This document shows positions 53,701 through 63,221 of a DNA stretch of 64,000 nt, one piece after another. The first letter of the stretch is position 1, and each line of letters starts with the position of its first letter. The stretch spans positions 20,958,846 to 21,022,845 of the forward strand of contig NC_088779.1 of the NCBI RefSeq assembly GCF_954871325.1, given 5' to 3'. The position numbers were made by a program, and so were the translations under genes. This DNA is from Gordionus sp. m RMFG-2023. Lineage: Eukaryota; Nematomorpha; Gordioida; Chordodea; Parachordodidae. The notes under the pieces are model-generated. The model did no database searches. It was given only the letters and a program-made list of their open reading frames with translations, and was not told the origin of the DNA.

Positions 53701-54874
53701 AAAATACATGCCCAAAAACTATGTGCCCCCTATCAAAGAAGCTTAATTTAAATTATATTATTACGGAATCGTATTTAGCTTTATAAGATGATTTAGAAAA
53801 AAAAATTTTTTAACATAGTAAAATTTTTAAAAAATTATTATTGACTAAACTACGCACCCCCTATCGAAGAAGTTTAATATATAAAAAATAAATGCAGATC
53901 ATATATAGCTTATTAAAAGGAATCAAAAAATGTTAATACTAAGTTTATAAATTATTAATAACTTATTAAGATTTTGAAAAAATACTTAATTTCTTAAAAA
54001 TTTTACTAAGTTGCCATTTTTTTTTAAATAAAAAAAACATTTTCTAACTCATCTTATGAAGCTAAATACAATTCTGTACTAATATAATTTATATTAACTT
54101 TGATAGGGGGCAAGTAGTTATCGGGGGTGTGTATTTTAGTCATGCCTCTGAAAAATATATCAGAAGCATTTGAAATAATTTTATTACCTAATGACTTTAA
54201 ATTAATAAGCTCCATTTTTTTTGCTTGTTCTAAGAGTTGTGCTTGTGACATCGTCTCATTAAAATGATTATAGCTATCTGCTCTCTTTTCTTTAATTTTT
54301 TGTGATCTTTCTATTGTTTTGATATGATTTTGTTTAGTTGTTTCTGATTTAATTAATGTTGATAATCTAACTTCCATCCTTTCTATAAAAAATTGAAATA
54401 AAGGTTATTTATCCTTCTTATACCAGAAGAAAGACTTGATGCACTTTCCTCAATTTCATTTTTTTCTAAATCTTTAGGTTTAACAAGTTTTTTTTCAAAC
54501 AAACTGGTTGACTTTTTCATTGCAGCCTATATTAAAATATTATTAGTATTTCATAAAATAATAGTGTTCATGTATATACCTTAACCATTGATATTTTTGA
54601 AAGCTTTTCCTCTTTTTCCAACATTTCAGAAGAATCATAAGAAGCATCATCCTCACTAATACTGATATCAGAATCTGATATATCAGTGCTATCTTCCATG
54701 CCAGATTCAAATTCGATATCATTTTCTTCCTAACAAAAATATATTATATTGAAAACTATTACAAACATCTTTAAAGCCTCCATAGACATTTTTATAAAAG
54801 TCATCTTCGTCCTCTTTCTCTAGCAATACTGCCATTCTATTTCCAGCATTTTCCCGTTTCGGTCTTTCCATCAT
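47777..54874 (-). CDS. VPS72: YL1/VPS72, H2A.Z chaperone subunit (6 exons)
   Basis: Exons in gene order: 54874-54767, 54729-54580, 54526-54424, 54382-54188, 48306-48165 and 48083-47777. Phases agree throughout, giving 334 residues (human about 364). Exon 1 encodes ENAGNRMAVLLEKEDEDDFY, the YL1 N-terminal signature. Exon 2 is the acidic Asp/Glu/Ser tract that binds H2A.Z-H2B in the family. Exons 4-5 carry MELINLKSLETYQNKEAELK. Exon 6 has NFLVFSDEKSYESYF, then CEITGKVAKYTDPLTKKPYY, the YL1_C domain. The protein is a subunit of SRCAP/SWR1 and TIP60 complexes and acts in the nucleus. Two ATGs open the frame; the first is used here. Intron 4 is 5.9 kb and full of transposons; introns 1-3 are 37-53 nt. 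The intron 5 donor (GTTATT) is weak and was chosen because it keeps phase. Confidence 0.9.
49002..50996. mobile_element. hAT-type MITE, outer of a nested pair, VPS72 intron 4
   Basis: Exact 8-bp duplication AAATAAAT at 48994-49001 and 50997-51004. Termini are CAGGGATCCAAACCGAAAC and, inverted, TAGGGATCCAAACCGAAACG. AACCGAACC words recur inside both ends. Without the inserted element it is about 870 bp and non-coding. Confidence 0.85.
49474..50594. mobile_element. hAT-type element (1.1 kb), inner of a nested pair
   Basis: Exact 8-bp duplication CTATCTCC at 49466-49473 and 50595-50602. Termini CATAGACGTAGCCAGG and, inverted, CATAGGCGTAGCCAGGG. Most of its length matches the reverse complement of 26059-27077, including the AAGCCAAAGATAAGTCTTAA and ATTCTTTCTTTCAAATTATT words. 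Non-coding. It is inserted in the 49.0 kb hAT. Confidence 0.88.
51763..53198 (+). mobile_element. piggyBac transposon, shortened and dead
   Basis: Termini are CCCTTTATTACATATGA and, inverted, CCCTTTACCACATGATG, with TTAA directly after the right end (53199-53202); on the left the TTAA lies three bases out. The plus strand encodes an acidic N-terminus from 52148, then LHTPYQCLSYFLNDNFLDLV, SIMELRKFIGINILMSNYHP, KFESIRSILHFNDNNNS, EEYLSIDEQ (the first catalytic Asp) and MPMKPHKWGFKFFILCGGSG: the DDE transposase in family order. Frame changes occur near 52.29, 52.53 and 52.76 kb. The C-terminal third, with the later catalytic Asp residues and the Cys-rich finger, is gone. It lies in VPS72 intron 4, opposite to that gene. 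Confidence 0.88.
53300..53690. mobile_element. hAT terminus with inserted MITE, remnant
   Basis: TTGTTATATTATCTGCAACA and ACATTCAGCTAG are shared with 56895-56960. The right end GGATCAGATTGGTGA...GGATCAGCACAGC parallels GGATCGAATCGGTGA...GATCGGTGCAGC at 57.3 kb. Both loci look like worn right ends of one hAT family into which a TAGTGTTGTTAAA MITE had jumped. Confidence 0.4.
53691..54147. mobile_element. Fold-back MITE beside VPS72 exon 4
   Basis: About 100-bp inverted arms (53691-53795 and 54047-54147) start with GGCATGA(T/C)TAAAATACA and share TGCCCCCTATCAAAG. Flanks CTCAAAAAT (53682-53690) and CTGAAAAAT (54148-54156) match at eight of nine bases, compatible with a 9-bp (Mutator-like) or 8-bp duplication. 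The element starts 40 bp downstream of the exon 4 donor on the gene strand. Confidence 0.7.
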
Positions 54875-56949
54875 ATGGTTTTAATGAATGTTTGAAGAAA
54901 AATACATTTTTTCTCTAGGTATGCTTTCATCTTAAAGGTAGGACAATAATAATTAAATTTCAAGCATAATATTAAAATCATAAACTAGTTTTATTTCCTT
55001 GATAATATTAAAATAACATTATACTTATAATTTACTAAAAAAAAATTATATAATTTTGCATATGATGTTTGTCACTCATTTTTTCATATGGTTTAAAAAT
55101 ATTTTCTAAGATAAAATGATTAAAATTCTACATTAATTTTAGCCAAGTAATAAACATTTTTTGTTTCTATAAAAATAGTATATTTTCTATTATTCATTAG
55201 GGTTTAAATTTAGAACATTTTATTTGTAGATTTTCAATTAGTTGTTTAAAAGTAATTATTTTAAATTTATGTTATAATCATATTCAATGGTCGGATTCTT
55301 AAATAATTGTCTAATTTTTATTAAATTGCAAATTATATTATATGTTTCAATAGATCTGGATTTTTTTTGATAGTGTAAACTATTAGGCTTAAAGAGCAGT
55401 AACCCACTGCCTTAGTATGTCTTTCTGAAGTTAGATTTGGTTTAATTGGACTTTTTAAATTTTTAAAACAGACTGTGCAAACCTTATTTTAAAATTTTGG
55501 TTTTTGGACCAGCCTGGACTTTATTTTTTTTATAATTTTTATTTTTCATTAAAATATACAGAATATATTTTTAGAGCTTATTCTTCATGCTCCTAAATTA
55601 ATCATTTTTTCAATAATCTCCAGAAAGGCTATATATAACCATAGATGAAATTATTATACAGAAAATATTATAAAAAGTGTTAAGAAATAAATTCATTAAT
55701 CTAAGTAGTAGCTTTCTCAAAAGCCTTGGGCTTGGGAACCCAGTGGTAAAACTTGTTATCCCCCTCAGGATTGAGCATTGTTAATATGTGATTTGTTAAA
55801 ATTGTAATTGATTACAAAGGGGAAATATTAATTTGTAATTATAAGTTATTACAAGAAATAAGGAGTAATTTTTAATCATAAACATCTTTATTTTATGATT
55901 CTAATTAATTAACATTTGATATTTTATACTATAATAGTAAGTATATTATTTAGTTAATTATTTGGCAGCTTGGAGTCAAATTGTTCTTGATGTAAAAAGG
56001 TGATTAAATAGGGTTTTGAGAAAAATATTTTAAAATTTTATCTACTATTGCAATCACTTATAGATATGTTGGAGGGAAGATGAAGAACTTTTTTTATTCT
56101 TATTATATCAAAACTTTGCTTAGTACTTATAAATTTATTTTTGAAAGCCTCAAAAAAGGTAAGTTGATTTTATAGTATTGAATTGCAAGGTAAATTCTAG
56201 ATTTCTAATTATTATTTTATTTCCTTAATTTTAACCTTAGATAGGTTCTGTCCATAGATTTTTTTAAAATAATTTAAATTCATAAAAAATGAAAGATAGG
56301 TATGGTCTTGTGCTACAGTTAAGAAGTTTTTTAAGAATAATTAAGTATAAGGGAGATTTATAAGCAGGTGAAAGGATATATGATTCAATCCTTATTCATC
56401 ATATATCACTTTTGTATGTTAAAAAAACAAAATATCAATATTATGTTTTCTAAAATGTTGTCATAATTTTGTCCAATAGCTCTTTTACATTAAAAAGTAT
56501 TGGCCTTACTATTTTTTACATTTAACTCTGGCAACTTACTTTTGTTCACAACAAATAAAAATATTTGTAAATAAATTCAATAAAAGAGGTAATGTCTAGG
56601 AGAATGTGCTTCTCCAATTAGAAGAAAATAAGTGAATTTCCTGGATAATTGTTTTTTTAACTCTGATAAAACTCTTACTCTCTCATTTTTTTACTTCTGC
56701 AAAGGATAATAAATATTTGAATTTTTTTTGCTAAATGATTGTATGTCTGGGTGGTTATTTTATGATTGTATATATAATTATTTTATTTTATACATAATTT
56801 TATAATATATTATATTAATAAAAGGAACCAAAATTCATTTTATTTGTAATGTTTTAAAAAAGAATCAAATTATTTAAGATAATGTTGCTAAACATTTGTT
56901 ATATTATCTGCAACAAGAAACGTGTTTAAACATATCTAACAACATCAGC
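54875..56949. other. Region upstream of VPS72
   Basis: No coding exon, RNA gene or bounded transposon supported. The VPS72 promoter should lie just above 54874, but no specific element can be named. Confidence 0.45.
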
Positions 56950-57129
56950 TAGCGTTGTTAACGATTCAATTTAGCCGATTTTTGAAAACGGCTAACTGAA
57001 GATTTTAATCAAAATAAAATTACCCAAGTTTGGGCTCACAGATGACAGAAAGGTTTGCATATCTATTGGCGAAATTTTGAGGCTTAGGTAATATTTTTTT
57101 GGCTCCTAACCATTTTTAAAAATTGACTA
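56950..57129. mobile_element. MITE of the TAGTGTTGTTAAA family
   Basis: Left end TAGCGTTGTTAACGATTC with the AAAACGGCTAACT block; the right end is worn. Flanks ACATCAGC and CATTCAGC are the likely target duplication with a one-base change in spacing. Inserted in a hAT right end that closes near 57.34 kb. Confidence 0.6.
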
Positions 57130-57411
57130 CATTCAGCTATAAACATTTCTTATATTTTAAATGAGGTGATTGACCTATGGAGAATAAAAAATATAATAAA
57201 CATAATCCTTCTCGAAAATTATTTGGTTTTTTTAAATTAGGAAATATTTGTTTTAAGATATATAGTAATATCGGATCGGTTTTTTATAAGATCGGATCGA
57301 ATCGGTGAAAATTTGTAGATCGGTGCAGCCCCAGCTGTAAATATATTACTTTAAAATAAATAATTAGAGAAAGCCTTTGATTTTTTTTTACTAAAATGAA
57401 ATCATAACAAG

Positions 57412-58773
57412 TAGGGCTGTGCAGATATTAAATATCGGATTGGAGCTGATATTTAACGTTTTCCAAAATATTGGATCGGGCCGATACTTGTAAAAACATA
57501 TTCGATCCGATCTTTTAATTTCTTTTTTTTGTTATTTTATGATATTTATCTTACATTAATAATATTTTCTAAATAATTTGTTTTAAACATGTAAATGCAC
57601 AACACCCCTTAAATTTTATTAATTTTTTAAAATAGATTTGTATTAATTTAAAAGTTTTTTTTATAAAAATAGAAAAACACTTAAAGTTTTATTTATTTTA
57701 AATCTTTTTAAATAATAACGCTAATTTTATTATTTATACTTTAAATTAGGGGTGTACCGATCTTAGAAGCCTATCCGATATTAAATTGATATCGGGCGAT
57801 GATTCGATATTATCTAATTTTGTATTCTGTAAAGATACCAATGGTTTTAATTTTTAATATACTTTTTATTAGTATAACATCTAACTATACCATAACATGT
57901 CATTTAAATATATTATAATGATCAGTTATAGTTTATATTCAATTCAATTGCAATTTTAAAAGTATATAAAATATTTTTATTGATAAATCACTTATTTATA
58001 TAATAGGTAAACATTAATCTATTAACATAATAAGTAAATCGAAGATATCTTTTTAGAAATACCAAAATTTCCAATTTATCAGAGGTCAGTCTGCGGGATG
58101 GGGACTGTCAATTTTACTAAAAAGAGATTCTGAAGAGAATATCACACAATACACAGAATGGGCAAAAAAAATAACAATATGGCAGAATGTTAATTAATTA
58201 TTATTATTAAAAAGTTAAACATAAAAATGAATTTGATTTTATTTATAAAAATAAATGGTATTTTAGATATAACTTTTTTAAAAAATTTTATAATATTTTA
58301 TTTTGCTAAAAACGCCATTTCTTATCGGATCGGAAAATTTTATAATATTTGCCGATAACCTATATCTTAAAATGGGTGAAATATCGGCCCGATCCGATAA
58401 AAAATATCGGTACATCCCTACTTTAAATAAAAGAATTTTTTTAAATATGGTATCTGAATTATGGAAATATTTTATAAAAGACAAAGATAATTTTGCAAAA
58501 TGCCTTATCTGCGGAATTCTAATTTCACGGGGAGGAATAATGAAAAATTCATTAATACTACCAATATCCGTAAACTTTTTTTTAATTATTATAGAAATAA
58601 AAAAATTAAATTAAATGCAATAATTCAATTTTTTGCATAAAAAAATATTGATTTCTTATTACAAATAATTCAAGGGTGTGGGAGTAAAAAATAATATAAA
58701 TATCGGTATCGGACCGGTTTTGAATCAATATCGGATCGGATCGGTGAAAAATATGTGGATCGGCACAGCCCTT
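57412..58773 (+). mobile_element. hAT element with BED-finger remnant, outer of a nested pair
   Basis: Flanks ATAACAAG (57404-57411) and ATAATAAG (58774-58781) match at seven of eight bases. Termini are TAGGGCTGTGCAGAT and, inverted, AAGGGCTGTGCCGATCC, typical of hAT. At about 58450-58560 the plus strand encodes SELWKYFIKDKDNFAKCLIC then GILISRGG: the W-Y-F...C-x2-C start of the BED zinc finger at the N-terminus of hAT transposases. The catalytic part is deleted. It contains the element at 57747-58420. Confidence 0.8.
57747..58420. mobile_element. hAT-type MITE, inner of a nested pair (674 bp)
   Basis: Exact 8-bp duplication CTTTAAAT at 57739-57746 and 58421-58428. Termini TAGGGGTGTACCGAT and, inverted, TAGGGATGTACCGATAT. 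ATATCGG-type words repeat inside both ends. Non-coding. Inserted into the 57.4 kb hAT just upstream of its BED-finger remnant. Confidence 0.88.
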
Positions 58774-59818
58774 ATAATAAGGAGAGTTATCCCTCCTCTG
58801 TGCCCTTTAAACTTTTGAAGAGGACAGGCTAAAATATTGTATTTCTTGTCTGATAAATATATCCCTTTAGTGCTTCCACAGACAACGAATATATTATATT
58901 TTATTGTTAAAGGTTCCACTAGCCAATAAAGCTTCTGAGTATTTCTTATGTTTGTAACCAAACGAAACTCACCTTTTTGTTATATTATTTTTATTTTATA
59001 GAATTATTTAAAAGTAATTGTCAATAATGTAATTACTCACAAAAAAATAGATTCAATTGTAATTGTTAATCAATTAAGTATTTTAGAAAAGGTTGGTAAT
59101 CATAATTATTTAAAAACTTTCACTCCATTTTTAAAGTCGTTATATCCACCATCCTTTAGTTTAACCATTTTAATGATGTTGGTTGGGCGACTAAATGTAA
59201 GTTATTACCATGCCCAATTTTGGGATGTTCTAATATGGATTTGATATTCTTATCTTTTAGCTCAAGTATGCCTCGCTTCTTACTCGTCAACTTAGCTAAT
59301 TTCATTATCAGTCGCGTCGCCCTATTAATTCCTTGATTTTTAGTCAATTATTATTTTTAGAATAAGAAACAAATTGCATTGATAATTGATTTTTAAGTTT
59401 TTATATTTCTTATAAAAAAAATAGACAATTCGTTTTATACGAAATATTAATATTATATACACTAATTATATTATTATATACTATTACTAATACAATATAG
59501 TTATTAAAGAGACTTATTATTATAACGAATTAGATAATTATTATTTAATCGAATGTATAATTAGATTCAATATTTATTATAACATTTTTTTTAGTTTTAC
59601 ACCACAGTGCGTTTTACATTACCCCGTATTATAAATTTGATAAATAGGTTTTTTGTAAATCTTTTTATATTTAGTTAATTTTTTTTTTAAATTATATGTT
59701 TGTATTCATTTCTTTCTTTATATAATCGTTTTAATTAATATATTATATAAGAAAAATTTAATTTTTAGCATTTTAATTCTTAGAAAAATAATCTAGATAT
59801 AATGGAACCAATCAATCA
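58774..59818. other. Region upstream of TMEM222
   Basis: Mostly AT-rich. A 63-codon frame on the minus strand at 59156-59347 (with MKLAKLTSKKRGILELKDKN) has a less AT-biased make-up than its surroundings. It matches no family I know and has no clear splice partners; it may be a worn gene or transposon fragment. The TMEM222 promoter and 5' UTR should lie in the last few hundred bases. Confidence 0.4.
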
Positions 59819-59822
59819 ATGA
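59802..59822 (+). promoter_or_regulatory. Six-codon upstream ORF overlapping the TMEM222 start (ATGA)
   Basis: An ATG at 59802 opens six codons and stops at TGA 59820-59822. That stop overlaps the main ATG (59819-59821) as ATGA, an arrangement that can allow re-initiation. It matters only if 59802 is in the mature mRNA; AG dinucleotides near 59769 and 59782 leave a 5'-UTR splice possible. Confidence 0.35.
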
Positions 59823-60622
59823 TATCACCTCGATCAACATTCACCCCGATCTCTAACATTCCTTCTTCTTCCGAAGAAAACACACATTACCATTCCGATG
59901 AGGTAGGCAAACGCCCGAAAAATTCACTTCACGCCTCACTAAATGGCAACCTTGCACCATCTTCTTCCTCTTTTTCCTTCCCGCCTACAAGCCTTGTGTG
60001 GACCCCAATTCCTTTCATAACTTGGTTCCTACCATTCGTCGGGCACATGGGTATAACATCCACGCGGGGAATTATATACGATTTTGCTTCTCCTTACCAC
60101 GTATCGGTTAATGATATGGCTTTCGGTTCGCCCACTAAATATTATCCCATAACTCCAGACTCTATCATGCTTTCCTACCTCCCCAAGGGCGCCTTTGAGA
60201 AAATTTCTTCTCAGCTCGAGAAGCAAGATTTGAATTATATCGCCGCCAAACTGTGGGACCAATCATTGTTGGAATCCTCTAGAGAGTACAACAATTATCA
60301 CGTTCACAACTTGTTTTACGATAACTGTCATTCCCATGTAGCCCTGTGTTTGAATACTTTTGCCAAGAAAATTAGGCAGGGAGCTCTAACCTCTCCAACA
60401 ATTTCTGACAAAGATAGCTCCATTAATACGTGTAATATTGCTAATAACGAAGATATCAGCGGCATACGTCCTTACTGGTCGGTGTCAAAACTCGCGACTC
60501 TGATGTTTTTCAAAGGTAAGTTCATATCTAAACGAGCATTTTTTGCGACCTGGATGCCCTTCATAATTATTTTTACCTTGATTTGTTCATTGATTATCGT
60601 ATACAATTATTTTACACTCTAA
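59819..60622 (+). CDS. TMEM222: TMEM222 / RTE1-family membrane protein (DUF778)
   Basis: A single exon of 267 residues. Residues 1-55 are a polar, Ser/Pro-rich tail unlike the family. From residue 59 the core matches TMEM222: SLVWTPIPFITWFLPFVGHM (58-77), IYDFASPYHVSVNDMAFGSP (86-105), an expanded middle, NLFYDNCHSHVALCLN (164-179), and a C-terminal TM segment (about 241-265). Vertebrate TMEM222 is about 208 residues; the extra length is in the N-tail and in a loop at about 181-217. The family includes plant RTE1, which regulates ethylene receptor ETR1 in Golgi/ER membranes; the animal role is poorly known. His76 in GHMG and Cys170 in NCHSH recall the His/Cys of LRAT/NlpC-P60-like folds (inference). 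The ATG is the first in this frame and overlaps a short upstream ORF. Confidence 0.92.
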   Translation: MISPRSTFTPISNIPSSSEENTHYHSDEVGKRPKNSLHASLNGNLAPSSSSFSFPPTSLVWTPIPFITWFLPFVGHMGITSTRGIIYDFASPYHVSVNDMAFGSPTKYYPITPDSIMLSYLPKGAFEKISSQLEKQDLNYIAAKLWDQSLLESSREYNNYHVHNLFYDNCHSHVALCLNTFAKKIRQGALTSPTISDKDSSINTCNIANNEDISGIRPYWSVSKLATLMFFKGKFISKRAFFATWMPFIIIFTLICSLIIVYNYFTL

Positions 60623-62339
60623 TTATTCATTTTAAATTATCCGAACCATCGTTATTTTAAATAGTAATTCTAATTACTTCTATTATATTTAAAAGACCGG
60701 ATTTCGCGCTTGATTTTTTACGGTCTATGCAATACTAATATGTACTTCTAAGATTATATTATAATTTTAATTGTAAATATAATCCACTCTAATGATATTT
60801 TTTTGAACAATTATGATTATAGCATGTGAACAATTATAAATTGAATTCTGCCTTATAAAAAATGGAATAATAATTTATATAATAAAATTTTGCCTCTGTC
60901 TGACTAATTTAATTTATAAAATACCATTCTTCCTTTATTAAAATAGTACTAACCGATCCATTCTCGAATAACTCCGAGTCCGATGAGACATTTTCTCATT
61001 CCACAAATGTTATAAATCGTAGAATGCCAGATTTGACTGCTATTCTCGCGATTTCTTGTCTAACTTTTGACTCGCCCACGTTTTAAAAAAATTATTTTTT
61101 TCCCCGAATTTTTAAAAAAATGTTTATTTATTAATTAGTCCAACCAATCACATTCATTGATCAACATTTAAATGATAAAAAATCTGAACTTATGATAAAC
61201 AACAAACTAAGCAGCAAACTCACCAGTAGTATAATTAATTTATATTAACAAAAGTTATTTCCTTTTAAATAATAACTCCACTTACAAAGATATGTATAAT
61301 TTTGTATTCCCAATTTCACAATCAAATGCATCATCCAAGATAATAATAAGTTTAATTATTAGTTCGTAGAGAAAAAACGCAATCGATTGTATTTATTTTC
61401 ATTTGGAAGCTTAATTTATGGAAATAAAATTATATTTATTCATGTAAGGAATTTTCAGCCTATCTCCATAGCTCCGATGGAAGATTTCTTCATAAAATTT
61501 TATTCATTTATAAATATTAATGATAAATAAATATGGTTTTAAAAAATTTTTAATTAAAAACAAAAGAATGTAAAATAAAATATATGGTTTATACTTAAGA
61601 TATTTTTTTGAAAAAGATGTTAGCATTATGTGACGTGACTTAAATAAATTATAAATAAGAAGGCATGCTTTCCTCGTAGCAGATCCGTGATATTAGCTCC
61701 ATTATTTTTACTTTTTTAATCAGAATCGATTTGTGTCCTTCTAATTTCATTTTATGCAATTATCGTTTTTAAGTTATTCCAATTTAAAAATATGGCAGGG
61801 AAAAATTGAAAGCTTTAATAATTATATTTTCAATTGGTTAAGAGATACCAAATGAAGGATTGGAGGTTCAATTCCCGGCAGGACCTTTTTTCTGAAGCTA
61901 ACCAGCAGGCAGTCAGCTAAATTAGAGCTCAATTATCTTTCCATACCAAAAAAGTTGTATCTACTCCTTCGATGTTTGTCATGTATTCAAATGATGACCC
62001 TCTTTGTTTCCTTTCAATCCTTGTCAGAAGCTTGCAATTAGGGATCATGTTCCTCCTTGCTATAAGCAAGACTGTATATACCTATAAATATATTTGAGAA
62101 ATTGATGTAATAGGTTTATTTTCCTCTCTGCCAAATATATCAAAAAAATTTTGAGGTATAGTAATTGTCAAAATTTAGCTTATAATTTTTATTAGAAGAT
62201 ATAACTCAGTCTAAACTCACAACAATATTGCTGGACGCTTCTAAATATTGTCTTTTTTCAGAATCATTTTCCTACCTAGAATAGATTTCGTCGCTAATCC
62301 ACAAACACTGCAAAGAATACAATTTATGAGACTTCATTG
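60623..62339. other. TMEM222 3' flank and intergenic region
   Basis: AT-rich with no exon recognised. AATAAA-type words near 60.88 kb could serve TMEM222. The only structured item is the tRNA-like segment near 61.85 kb. Confidence 0.45.
61820..61892 (+). repeat. tRNA-like segment, possible SINE head
   Basis: TTGGTTAAGAGATACC resembles an A box and GGTTCAATTCCC a B box, spaced about 35 bp apart, followed by CGGCAGGACC. The T-stem does not pair well (GGAGG against CCCGG) and no matching 5' acceptor strand is present. It is therefore not a working tRNA gene; a tRNA-derived SINE or a tRNA pseudogene fits better. Confidence 0.3.
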
Positions 62340-62525
62340 TGGTACTGTTAAACGTCTTTATTTTATTTTTAAAAACGGCTAACTCAATATTTTATCCAGA
62401 AAAATATTACACAAGCCTGAAGACTTTGTTCATAGATGGCACAAAGGTTTGGATAACTATTAGCGAATTCTCGAGGTTTAGGTAATATTTTTCTGGTAAG
62501 ATATTGAGTCCATTTAACAACACTA
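62340..62525. mobile_element. MITE of the TAGTGTTGTTAAA family (186 bp)
   Basis: Flanks CTTCATTG (62332-62339) and CTTCATTC (62526-62533) match at seven of eight bases. Termini TGGTACTGTTAAACG and, inverted, TAGTGTTGTTAAATGG. It shares AAAACGGCTAACTCAATATT with the 30.5 kb copy. It lies 20 bp past the stop of the small minus-strand gene. Confidence 0.78.
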
Positions 62526-62545
62526 CTTCATTCGCATATATTGTT

Positions 62546-62868
62546 TTAAATGTATAAGAGCTTTAGTTGAGTTTGTTCATCGATTAATAAACAGTCTTCC
62601 TTAATAATAGGACTAAAACTGAAAATTGTTTCTGTAAAATTCGAAGTACAATAGTGAGTAAAAGACTTAGAAGGGACGAAGGTAGTTATAGGAGTAGGTG
62701 CACCGGCTAAATCTGGGTTACTATTAGGAAAAGCTTTGACCTTGTCAATAGATGGTGGGATCACTAAAATAGGAGCACCTACAAATAAAAAGCCCTACAC
62801 ATTTCAATAAGAGATCTTTCCTTTATTATTTTCTCATGTAATCCACAACGATTTATTGGATTATCCAT
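62546..62868 (-). CDS. Possible small two-exon gene, unrecognised
   Basis: Exon 1 is 62868-62799 (MDNPINRCGLHEKIIKERSL...), exon 2 is 62763-62546. The 35-nt intron has GTAGGG and TTTTAG ends and keeps phase, giving 95 residues. Exon 1 is charged and probably helical. Exon 2 is rich in Pro, Thr, Phe and Ser (AGAPTPITTFVPSKSF) and ends QTQLKLLYI. There is no signal peptide, membrane segment or known motif. The sequence is less AT-biased than the flanks and the frame is clean, which supports coding. Read without splicing, exon 1 would stop after 29 codons. A MITE sits one base upstream of the ATG and another just past the stop. It could be a gene remnant caught between transposons, or an inner fragment of a larger gene. 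Confidence 0.45.
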
Positions 62869-62876
62869 ATTTATTA

Positions 62877-63213
62877 CAATGACATATAATAATACCTAGA
62901 CTGACGATTCATTCATTAAAAGTGTACATCAATACAAATCAGCTAGAGACGCCATCTTGGTTACTGTAATAAATATTAAAATTTTAAACGAGAGCCTAAT
63001 TTTATATTATATCTGATGCAAACTTTATTAAAGAATTGCCTGATCATCGAGATAATAAGAAAGTAAGTTATCAATTTAATATTAGTTTTTAACATGAAAA
63101 TAATTATTATAAAGGTTACCAAAATGGCGGGTCCAGCTGATTTGCTTTTAACGACGCTTAAAAATGCATTTTAATGAATGAATCGTCAGTCTAGGTATTA
63201 TTATATGTCATTG
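62877..63213. mobile_element. Fold-back MITE (337 bp), complete
   Basis: Exact 8-bp duplication ATTTATTA at 62869-62876 and 63214-63221. The terminal inverted repeats are over 40 bp and identical by eye, beginning CAATGACATATAATAATACC; inner parts (CAAATCAGCT, GCCAT(C/T)TTGGT) also pair, so nearly the whole element folds back. The related copy at 25.1 kb is more diverged and interrupted. The perfect arms suggest a young insertion. Confidence 0.85.
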
Positions 63214-63221
63214 ATTTATTA

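Noticed and set aside
60029-60262. 77-codon minus-strand frame
   Set aside because: Antisense shadow of the TMEM222 coding exon.
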